Below, piece after piece: positions 36,401-48,400 of a DNA stretch of 64,000 bases. The stretch lies in contig CATNEN010000003.1 in the NCBI GenBank assembly GCA_950097015.1, positions 10,879,501 to 10,943,500 on the forward strand, in the 5' to 3' direction. Below the pieces are notes generated by a model. It ran no database searches, was not told the DNA's origin, and saw only the letters and a list, made by a program, of their open reading frames with translations. The number at the start of each line of letters is the position of its first letter. Position 1 is the first letter of the stretch. This stretch comes from Macrostomum hystrix. Lineage: Eukaryota > Platyhelminthes > Macrostomidae. Made by a program: the position numbers and the translations under genes.

Positions 36401-39400
36401 TCTCTCCTCTCTCCTCTCTCCCCTCTCTTCTCTCGTCTCTCCTCTCTCCTCTCTCCTCCTTTTCTGCCCTGACGAAGAATTTTTAATTCGAAATATCGAC
36501 AAAATTAAAATTAAAGTCAGCTTCAACTCTTTACCGCGTCAGTGCCTAGGATTGGAGGTGCTCTCCTCTCTCTCCCCCTCTCTCCCTCTCTCCCCTCTCT
36601 TTTCTCGTCTCTCCTATCTCCTATCTCTTCTCTTCTCTCTTCTCGTTTATCCTCCCTCCTCTCTCTTCTCTCTTCTCTCTTCTCTCTTCTCTCTTCTCTT
36701 ATCTCCTCTCTACGCATTACTTCAGTCTGTAGAGTCTCTCTAGTCTCTTAAAATGAGCTCTAAGAAATGTCTCTTCAAGCCGTTCATATAGAAATGTTCT
36801 CAATTAGCTGAACAGTGATTGTACAGAATTAAACAGAGTTTGTATATTACTCAGATAGACATCTGGCTTAAACAAACAAACTTCATATTAAGCTTATTTT
36901 TGTTTCAAATGAACATACATTTTTTTCTCTTTCATTCTTAGTTATTTTTTCTGCTTACTAAACTAAGAGAGAGGAGCCACCCTTGCACCTCTCGGCATTT
37001 GATAATTAATGAGTTTAGCAATTTCAGCTGCAAACTATTTGTTGATATAGAGATTCAGGTGACAATCAGAACAGCGCAATTAAATTCATAGGAAACTCTC
37101 AGTGTGAGAACTGCCTCTCGCGCTACAGAAGGTATTTAAGTGTTTGGTAAAACGGGCGGCACTTTGAGCACAAGTTGGGTGAGCAAGGTGAGAATAGCTT
37201 CTAAAGCAGCGAGAACATTTATTTTGTTCATAAAAATGATATAAAACTCAGGCTAGTTTAACGACATTGTGAACAGACTTACTAGACTAATTAATGGAGA
37301 CTTTTAACAACTCTTTGTGAGTTTCTGCTCATACATTTTCAGCTCCCAAGGCCTCCGAAATGCTTAACCCGACATCTTGACCTCTCTGACTTAACACACA
37401 CCTCAGCTGACCACAAATCACCCCCTTTGTCACTTCACATCACTCTCTCCCTTGTCACACTCCTCACTCTCTCACTTGTCACACTCCTCACTCTCTCCCT
37501 TGTCACACTCCTCACTCTCTCACTTGTCACACTCCTCACTCTCTCACTTGTCACACTCCTCACTCTCTCCCTTGTCACACTCCTCACTCTCTCACTTGTC
37601 ACACTCCTCACTCTCTCACTTGTCACACTCCTCACTCTCTCACTTGTCACACTCCTCACTCTCTCCCTTGTCACACTCCTCACTCTCTCCCTTGTCACAC
37701 TCCTCACTCTCTCACTTGTCACACTCCTCACTCTCTCCCTTGTCACACTCCTCACTCTCTCACTTGTCACACTCCTCACTCTCTCCCTTGTCACACTCCT
37801 CACTCTCTCACTTGTCACACTCCTCACTCTCTCCCTTGTCACACTCCTCACTCTCTCCCTTGTCACACTCCTCACTCTCTCCCTTGTCACTCCCATCACT
37901 CTCTCCCTTGTCACTCCTATCACTCTCTCCCTTGTCACTCCTATCACTCTCTCCCTTGTCACTCCTATCACTCTCTCCCTTGTCACTCCCATCACTCTCT
38001 CCCTTGTCACTCCTATCACTCTCTCCCTTGTCACTCCTATCACTATCTCCCTTGTCACTCCCATCACTATCTCCCTTGTCACTCCCATCACTCTCTCCCT
38101 TGTCACTCCTATCACTCTCTCCCTTGTCACTCCTATCACTCTCTCCCTTGTCACTCCTATCACTCTCTCCCTTGTCACTCCTATCACTCTCTCCATTGTC
38201 ACTCCTATCACTCTCTCCCTTGTCACTCCTATCACTCTCTCCCTTGTCACTCCTATCACTCTCTCCCTTGTCACTCCCATCACTATCTCCCTTGTCACTC
38301 CCATCACTATCTCCATTGTCACTCCCATCACTATCTCCCTTGTCACTCCCATCACTATCTCCATTGTCACTCCCATCACTATCTCCCTTGTCACTCCTAT
38401 CACTCTCTCCCTTGTCACTCCTATCACTCTCTCCCTTGTCACTCCTATCACTCTCTCCCTTGTCACTCCCATCACTATCTCCCTTGTCACTCCCATCACT
38501 ATCTCCATTGTCACTCCCATCACTATCTCCCTTGTCACTCCCATCACTATCTCCATTGTCACTCCCATCACTATCTCCCTTGTCACTCCTATCACTCTCT
38601 CCCTTGTCACTCCTATCACTCTCTCCATTGTCACTCCTATCACTCTCTCCCTTGTCACTCCTATCACTCTCTCCCTTGTCACTCCTATCACTCTCTCCAT
38701 TGTCACTCCTATCACTCTCTCCCTTGTCACTCCTATCACTCTCTCCCTTGTCACTCCCATCACTATCTCCCTTGTCACTCCTATCACTCTCTCCCTTGTC
38801 ACTCCTATCACTCTCTCCCTTGTCACTCCCATCACTATCTCCCTTGTCACTCCCATCACTATCTCCCTTGTCACTCCCATCACTATCTCCCTTGTCCCTC
38901 TCATCACTATCTCCCTTGTCACTCCCATCACTATCTCCCTTGTCACTCCCATCACTATCTCCCTTGTCCCTCTCATCACTCTCTCCCTTGTCGCTCCCAT
39001 CACTATCTCCCTTGTCACTCCCATCACTCTCTCCCTTGTCACTCCCATCACTATCTCCCTTGTCACTCTCATCACTATCTCCATTGTCACTCCCATCACT
39101 ATCTCCATTGTCACTCCCATCACTATCTCCATTGTCACTCCCATCACTATCTCCCTTGTCACTCTCATCACTATCTCCCTTGTCACTCCAACCACTCTCT
39201 CCCTTGTCGCTCCCATCACTATCTCCCTGAACAAGTCGGGTGAAAAAAATAGAATCGAAAAAGACAGAATGTCCTTCTTAGACCTTACAACGTACAGAAT
39301 AATTAGTTTTTTAGCGACAATATAAAATACATTTGTCCGAGTATATAAGCGAGTTGAGTTGAGTCTCTTTTCCTCTTCAAGCTCACCTTCTGTTTCTCGC

Positions 39401-42400
39401 GGTTCTTGTCTAGTTCGTAGAAAAAAAACCTACCCTACTTGCTCGAGCGTGCTTAACAATCTATTGGCCACCCATCTAGGCACGACTGTCGGGTCTTCTA
39501 TATTCTGAGCAAGGACTCTAGCTCGAGTGGGGTCTATTATACAGCAGTAAAACATTTATTGTAAGAGATGATATAACTTTTCTTCTACCGTCCGTCCAGA
39601 AGAAGCTGAACTGTTGTTTGACACTTTATTTTTCTATAATACAATATAGTGTTTATATTTCACCATTGATAAAAGAAATGATAGACAAATTTCATTTGCT
39701 TTTTAGTTTTCATTCTAGTCTCTTTTATTCCACTATTTTTAGATAGATTTTTTATTTGAGGTCGGGAGTTCGAAGCTCGGCACCGATAAGAACAGATTTT
39801 TTGACGCATTTTTAGCAAGAGGCTGTGGCGGGCCCCCCAGTCCATGGACTGAACAAGCCTTTGAAAACTGCGACTGTATGTACATTTCAACTGTACATTT
39901 GGCCCCAATTGTAATAAGTGTCAATTCTATCTTATCCATTTGACAAAGCACTCACAGTGTCACAATGTTGGTGACAACAATGAAAGTGGTATCGTGACGA
40001 AAAACTGAAGCCTATAATCTCGTGAATGCTTTCAAACATCTTGAATTTCATTTTTCTGAGTCCTAGCTCTTAGATGAATTGCTAAATTTCTTCATGTCTT
40101 TAATTATCGAACTAACTTAATTATATGGTGTAACAGATTTTAATCTCTCTGTGTGCTCTCTCTGCATTTCTTTTCGCTTTTCCCGGCTTTTCTGAAGCCA
40201 GCGAGCATCAGCTGGCCAGAGGACACATCTGAGTTGGCCCAGATATGCTTCAGACCCAAAAAGCATGAAAAAATGATGCTTCAATTTTGAGACTTGATAT
40301 CACAAACACGTTAAACTCTCTCTCCTTTAGAATTTATACTCACTGTTGATGTTTCTTTTACATTTTGCTTCTTTGGATAAGAATGTAGCTTTATGTTTTT
40401 ATTTTTAAACGGAAACTTTGTCTTTCTACGACCTGTACTGTGACGTATGCCTCCGCTTTGATTGGTTAGCTATGAGGAAACGAAAACAGTCCCAAGCTTC
40501 ACTGCATTTCTCCACCTCTTGCTCAAAATCAAAGCGGAATACGAAGTAAATTCTAAAAATTCCATAAGTCATTAACATTCACTCCGATTGGCTGCCCGGT
40601 TTAAATAGCCGGCACCCACCTCACTCCCACCATCAATGTACAGCATACTTTTTTTCCTGACCCAGGTCCTCATATATTTACTGTAGAAAACCTTTTTCTC
40701 GTTCCTCTTCACTTTCATTGGCTACCCGCTTAAAATGAACGACCCCACCCCACTTCCTTTCCGTCCGCTTACACCATCAATGTACACTATTATTGTTTTT
40801 CCAGTGCCACAGTCGTACTTATTTTTAGCGATATAAAACCTCGCTTCTCATTCCGCTTTACTCCCATTGGCTAACCGAATGGAATTACAGGCACCACCCC
40901 ACTCCCTTTCCCCACTGGCACAATCAATGTACACTATTATATTTTCTGGCCCTACAGTCGTCAATCATTTTTAGCTGTAGATGTAGAAAACCTCACTTCT
41001 CATTCCCCTTCACTCCCATTGGCTACCGGTAAAAACTACCGGCCCCCACCTCACTCCATCCACCACTTGAATTAACGGATTATCTTAAACTTACTGACAA
41101 CGATGACACTGCGATTATCTTTGGCGGCGTCCGTATTTCGAATGCCCTCGCACTCGTAGATGCCGTCCTGCTGTCGGCTGGCATTCAACAGTGTCAGACT
41201 GCCATTAACCAATGTCAGCAGTTTGTCCGTCCAGTTTTTGAACTGTTCCTGAAGGCTGCACTTGCCAGAGTCGGCGTGGCACAACGCCAGCTTGTCCCAG
41301 GAGGCGCCGTTGTTGACAGAGAAGCGCCAGAAGATGTAGGTGGCCGCTGGCTGGAATTCGCAGTAGATTGTCACCTGTCCGCCGGGTCGAACCTCCGAGT
41401 GCGGGCTGATGCTCATTTTTAGTTTCAGCGGCGGAGGCACTGATGCTGCCGAGACTGAAAATTAGAAAGTAGTTGAGGAGGTGAGGTGAAAATTAATTAA
41501 TTAATTGACTTGGTCTTTGAATCCGTTTCATATACTTTTTCAACTCGGTTTCACCTGGTCTATAGATAAGGTTTCACCTGGTCTTTAGATTAGGTTTTTC
41601 ATCTGGTCTTTAGATTAGGTTTTTCATCTGGTCTTTAGATTAGGTTTTTCATCTGGTCTTTAGATTAGGTTTCACCTGGTCTTTAGATTAGGTTTCACCT
41701 GGTCTTTAGATTAGGTTTCACCTGGTCTTTAGATTAGGTTTTTCATCTGGTCTTTAGATTAGGTTTCACCTGATCTTTAGATTCGGTTTCACCTGGTCTT
41801 TAGTTTGGGTTTCACCTGGTCTTTAGTTTGGGTTTCACCTGGTCTTTAGTTTGGGTTTCACCTGGTCTTTAGTTTGGGTTTCACCTGGTCTTTAGATTAG
41901 GTTTCATCTGGTCTTTAGATTAGGTTTCACCTGGTCTTTAGATTAGGTTTCACCTGGTCTTTAGATTAGGTTTTTCATCTGGTCTTTAGATTAGGTTTCA
42001 CCTGGTCTTGAAGTCACACAATACCGTTCACCCAGCCCATCCTTTCTTGACAATTGAAGACAAAAACGCAAACCAAAACGTGAAAATCTTTTTTCTTGTT
42101 TCTCGATCTAGACAGAGAGGCTGTCAAAACAGATGAGCCAGTGCATACATACCTCTGACAAGGCCAGGAAGGCAATTTTGTAAATTGCTAGCATCAGGGG
42201 TCAAAGGACAGGTAATAATAGTGACTCCGAGTTTCCTCCAAAGAAGCCAATTTTGAAAGCAGGAAGCTTTTCATGTTATTATAACGAAAGGAAAATGATT
42301 TTAAGCCAATAATAGGGAACATATGGCTTGGATAGTATGCTAAAGTAACACTGAGGAAGCCGGTGAGGCATTCTTTGTTAGTTGGCGAGCTTCCAGCAGG

Positions 42401-45400
42401 ACAGGATGGGACAGATTTCGAGTTCCTCAATACCCAGCTGAAGCAATCAAGGTAATGACACCACACACACACACGCCCAGTCACCCAAACTCTACCTGCA
42501 CGCCATGTCGTGTCATAAAAACTTCTTTTTTTTTAAACGAAAGAAACTTCAGGTTTTTCCTTTTCTTAGTTTCTTTTCAGTTTTCTAATTCGCTTTACAA
42601 TACCCGCCTGCAAGTGTGGGAGCAATTTGTGAAATTATCAGCAGCAGCAGAAGCAGCAGCAGCAGTTCCATTGTTTGTAAAGGCCGAAAAGGCTTTCCGC
42701 AAAGGTCCACTAGAGGAAAAAGCTAATTGCAGCAAGTTGCATTGTAGAATCTTGCTAGTATAACATTGTATCGGGATCTGACGCTTGTGTAGTGTCTTGG
42801 GATTTTTCTTCAACTTCTGTGTAGGATAAATTTCCCTGGGGGAGAGAAAGGGGGATATTACAACTCGACTCCCACAGTATGTTGGTTACTGTGCCATGTC
42901 ATTCTTGTTTCCATAAAGACAAAGCCAATCAAATGTTTTGTTAAATTTTTTTTGTTTGCTTAAGCTTCTGTTAAGATCTGGAACGATCAGATAATCCGTT
43001 TGATGCTCCGCTTGGCTAGTTTTTTGGGAGAAAAGACTAATTTACTTCTATTCCCTAATTTCCCCTATTTCCCCTAGTTTTTGTTTTGACTATCTAACTT
43101 CCCTCGTGGTAAAGCCGTTGTTTAGATTGAAAAAGACAAAGACCACTGTGCAAATGAGAGAGGGTAGAAGGATGAGAAAGAGGGAGTGGAGTAGAAGGGG
43201 TAGAAGGACGAGAGAAAGGGAGTGGAGTAGAAGGGGTAGAAGGACGAGAGAGAGGGAGTGGAGTAGAAGGGGTAGAAGGACGAGAGAGAGAGCGGAGTAG
43301 AAGGGGTAGAAGGATGAGAGAGAGAGCGGAGTAGAAGGGGTAGAAGGATGAGAGAGAGAGTGGAGTAGAAGGGGTAGAAGAATGAGAGAGGGTGTGGAGT
43401 AAAAGGGGTAGAAGGATGAGAGAGAGAGAGTGGAGTAGAAGGGGTAGAAGAATGAGAGAGGGTGTGGAGTAAAAGGGGTAGAAGGATGAGAGAGAGAGAG
43501 TGGAGTAGAAGGGGTAGAAGAATGAGAGAGGGAGTGGAGTAGAAGGGGTAGAAGGACGAGAGAGAGAGCGGAGTAGAAGGGGTAGAAGGATGAGAGAGAG
43601 AGTGGAGTAGAAGGGGTAGAAGGATGAGAGAGAGTGGAGTAGAAGGGGTAGAAGGATGAGAGAGGGTGTGGAGTAGAAGGGGTAGAAGGACGAGAGAGAG
43701 TGGAGTAGAAGGGGTAGAAGGACGAGAGAGTGGAGTAGAAGGGGTAGAAGGACGAGAGAGAGTGGAGTAGAAGGGGTAGAAGGACGAGAGGGTGTGGAGT
43801 AGAAGGGGTTGAAGGATGAGAGAGGGTGTGGAGTAAAAGGGGTAGAAGGATGAGAGAGAGAGAGTGGAGTAGAAGGGGTAGAAGAATGAGAGAGGGAGTG
43901 GAGTAGAAGGGGTAGAAGGACGAGAGAGAGAGCGGAGTAGAAGGGGTAGAAGGATGAGAGAGAGAGTGGAGTAGAAGGGGTAGAAGGATGAGAGAGAGTG
44001 GAGTAGAAGGGGTAGAAGGATGAGAGAGGGTGTGGAGTAGAAGGGGTAGAAGGACGAGAGAGAGTGGAGTAGAAGGGGTAGAAGGACGAGAGAGTGGAGT
44101 AGAAGGGGTAGAAGGACGAGAGAGTGGAGTAGAAGGGGTAGAAGGACGAGAGAGAGTGGAGTAGAAGGGGTAGAAGGACGAGAGGGAGTGGAGTAGAAGG
44201 GGTAGAAGGACGAGAGGGTGTGGAGTAGAAGGGGTTGAAGGATGAGAGAGGGTGTGGAGTAGAAGGGGTTGAAGGATGAGAGAGGGTGTGGAGTAGAAGG
44301 GGTTGAAGGATGAGAGAGAGAGTGGAGTAGAAGGGGTAGAAGGACGAGAGAGAGTGGAGTAGAAGGGGTAGAAGGATGAGAGGCAGGCAGAATGATTAGA
44401 CAGGATGAATCGAAGCTGTAGCTGTAGATACAATAGATAAACTAGTTGAAAGTAAACATTCTATCAAAGGCTTAACTGGGAAAATCTGCACCAATCAGTC
44501 GGATAGCCTAAATTCTTCCCCCGACCCCACTAATGAACCAGAATGAGAGCTGTTACGCAATCTGTCATCGTATAATTTTAGCCATCGAAATTTTAAATTT
44601 TCGATAATTACAGGCCCAACTAATAACAAGTATATAGGGCTTGGCAATATAAACCAAGCTAAACAAAGTTTACTTATAGTTGTTGGAATCCGTAGCTACA
44701 ACGCTGCTACAAATCCCAGTTTATGGGAATAGCCATTATATCTGCAGCTGTTTGTGCACTGGTGTTTATAGTGTCCCTAGGAACAGCACTTTCAGACTAA
44801 TTATCGTTGGTTCGTTGCAGGAACAGAATGGAAATAATTTAGGTAGTGAAAATTTGACTTTGTTAAAGAGATTAGCAGCTATAGTATTAGAGAAGAATGC
44901 TAAATGCTGATTCCTTTGGCAGTGAATAATTATTGCCTCTGTCGCGTTGGCGTAGTTTAGCGGCCCCGTTTTTAAATTATGAACGACCAGGCTAGCATCT
45001 TTTGACATATAAAAAGTTTTCAACTTGGTGGTCTGGTTTGCCTGTTGTAAAATTTGCTACAAAATGGGGGAGGGAGAGATGGAGGAAGAGATGGAGGGAG
45101 AGATGGAGGGAGAGATAGAGAGAGATGGAGGGAGAGATAGAGAGAGATAGAGGAAGAGACGAAGGGAGAGATGGAGAGAGAGATGGAGGGAGAGATGGAG
45201 GGAGAGATGGAGGGAGAGATGGAGGGAGAGATGGAGAAGAGATGGAGGGAGAGATGGAGGGAGAGATGGAGGGAGAGATGGAGGGAGAGATGGAGGGAGA
45301 GATGGAGGGAGAGATGGAGGGAGAGATGGAGGGAGAGATAGAGAGAGAGATGGAGGGAGAGATAGAGAGAGATAGAGGAAGAGACGAAGGGAGAGATGGA

Positions 45401-48400
45401 GAGAGAGATGGAGGGAGAGATGGAGGGAGAGATGGAGGGAGAGATGGAGGGAGAGATGGAGAAGAGATGGAGGGAGAGATGGAGGGAGAGATGGAGGGAG
45501 AGATGGAGGGAGAGATGGAGGGAGAGATGGAGGGAGAGATGGAGGGAGAGATAGAGAGAGATAGAGGAAGAGACGAAGGGAGAGATGGAGAGAGAGATGG
45601 AGGGAGAGATGGAGGGAGAGATGGAGGGAGAGATGGAGGGAGAGATGGAGAAGAGATGGAGGGAGAGATGGAGGGAGAGATGGAGGGAGAGATGGAGGGA
45701 GAGATGGAGGGAGAGATGGAGGGAGAGATGGAGGGAGAGATGGAGGGAGAGATGGAGGGAGAGATGGAGGGAGAGATGGAGGGAGAGATGGAGGGAGAGA
45801 TGGAGGGAGAGATGGAGGGAGAGATCGAGGGAGAGATCGAGGGAGAGATGGAGGGAGAGATGGAGGGAGAGATGGAGGGAGAGATCGAGGGAGAGATCGA
45901 GGGAGAGATGGAGGGAGAGATGGAGGGAGAGATGGAGGGAGAGATGGAGGGAGAGATAGAGAGAGAGATGGAGGGAGAGATGGAGGGAGAGATGGAGGGA
46001 GAGATGGAGGGAGAGATGGAGGGAGAGATGGAGGGAGAGATGGAGGGAGAGATGGAGGGAGAGATGGAGGGAGAGATGGAGGGAGAGTTGGAGGGAGAGA
46101 TTGGGGAGAGATGGAGGGAGAGATGGAGGGAGAGATGGAGGGAGAGATGGAGGGAGAGATCGAGGGAGAGATCGAGGGAGAGATGGAGGGAGAGATGGAG
46201 GGAGAGATGGAGGGAGAGATGGAGGGAGAGATGGAGGGAGAGATGGAGGGAGAGATGGAGGGAGAGATGGAGGGAGAGATGGAGGGAGAGATGGAGGGAG
46301 AGATAGAGAGAGAGATGGAGGGAGAGATAGAGAGAGAGATGGAGGGAGAGATGGAGGGAGAGATGGAGGGAGAGATAGAGAGAGAGATGGAGGGAGAGAT
46401 AGAGAGAGATGGAGGAAGAGACGAAGGGAGAGATGGAGAGAGAGATGGAGGGAGAGATGGAGGGAGAGATGGAGGGAGAGATCGAGGGAGAGATGGAGGG
46501 AGAGATAGAGAGAGAGATGGAGGGAGAGATGGAGGGAGAGATGGAGGGAGAGATAGAGAGAGAGATGGAGGGAGAGATGGAGGGAGAGATGGAGGGAGAG
46601 ATGGAGGGAGAGATGGAGGGAGAGATGGAGGGAGAGATCGAGGGAGAGATCGAGGGAGAGATCGAGGGAGAGATTGGGGAGAGATAGAGGGAGAGATGGA
46701 GGGAGAGATGGAGGGAGAGATGGAGGGAGAGATGGAGGGAGAGATGGAGATGGAGAGATGGAGAGATGGAGACATGGAGGTGTGTACATCTTTACTGGCT
46801 TTCTGATCGTCAGGCAGGTACACTCTCACACTGTGCCTTGAAGCTTGGCCCTCAATTAGGGTCTAAATTGTTTCATCCACAAGCCGCTAACCGAATGTGG
46901 CCTCGCCGCGGATTCGAGCTCAGAACTCAGTGCCGAGTAGGAGGTTGTGAGAAGGGAATTTTTAAAAGTAGCAAAATGATGCACAGCGTAAGTACGAGCT
47001 CGTAATTAGATAGAGAAAGGCTATTAGAGGTGCCGCGGAAGTCTAACTGCAAGCCTGTCTGCCCTTTGGAGCGTCAAATTTTTGCTCCTATTTTCTAGGA
47101 AACACACTGACTCAGATGCAGAAGATACTGACGATACTCTACTCTAAGACTTTACTTTCTTTTGCTGGCCAAATTTCGTAGCTGAGATAATTAAAGATAG
47201 GCGAGAATGCAATTATAAAAAGGCCGCATACATACTGATGATTGGTATATACTTGTCTGACCCGGGTAACATTTACTGAACTAAAATTCAATAATCTAGT
47301 TAGTTCGAGTTGGCAAGTAAATGGTTGCTGCTTAATTTTACACTATTCCCACAACATTTCAATTTGGTACTTCTGTAGAGCGACTTCAGATCAGGAGTAG
47401 ATGATGGAATGGATGCTGGAGCTGAGTACAGGGGGGCTCAATAGGGTTACGGGTAAGAGTGACTCTACAGTCGGCTCACTTTTTATCCTGCTCAAGAGCG
47501 CGTAATTTCCCACAAGAGTTAGTTGAAAAGCTGGCTGGCTTTTATGGCAGAAAAGTGTTCGCTAAATTATTATTTTTTGAGAGGCTGGGGGAAAGAAAGC
47601 TGGCACATTTATTACAAAGAGAAAGGAGAGAGATGAAGGAAGATAAGAGAGGAGGGGAGATGATGGTAGAGGGGAGATGAGGGAGAGAGGGAAGGTGAGG
47701 GAGAGAGGGGGGATGAGGAAGAGGGGAGATGATGGAAATATGGGAGATGATGGAAATATGGGAGATGATGGAAATATGGGAGATGATGGAAATATGGGAG
47801 ATGATGGAAATATGGGAGATGATGGAAATACGGGAGACGATGGAAATATGGGAGATGATGGAAATATGGGATATGATGGAAATATGGGAGATGATGGAAA
47901 TATGGGAGATGATGGAAATATGGGATATGATGGAAATATAGGAGATGATGGAAATATGGGAGATGATGGAAATATGGGAGATGATGGAAATATGGGAGAT
48001 GATGGAAATATGGGAGATGATGGAAATATGGGAGACGATGGAAATATGGGAGATGATGGAAATATGGGAGATGATGGAAATATGGGAAATGATGGAAATA
48101 TGGGATATGATGGAAATATGGGAGACGATGGAAATATGGGAGATGATGGAAATATGGGAGATGATGGAAATATATATGATGGAAATATGGGAGATGATGG
48201 AAATATAGGAGATGATGGAAATATGGGAGACGATGGAAATATGGGAGATGATGGAGATATGGGAGACGATGGAAATATGGGAGAGATGGGAGATGATGGA
48301 GAGAGGGCAAGTAGCCTACCTTAGCTACCTTTGTTGTCAATTGTGTTGACATTGCAAACTGCACAGTTTATTGTTAAGCCTTCACTCAATTCGGCATTGA

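Noticed and set aside
37427-39325. Three open frames of about 600 codons on both strands
   Set aside because: Stop-free 24-bp tandem repeat; equally open in unrelated frames, so no coding selection.
45020-46829. Long Ser/Pro/Leu-rich and Glu/Gly/Arg-rich frames
   Set aside because: 12-bp purine repeat; all are artefacts of unit length and composition.
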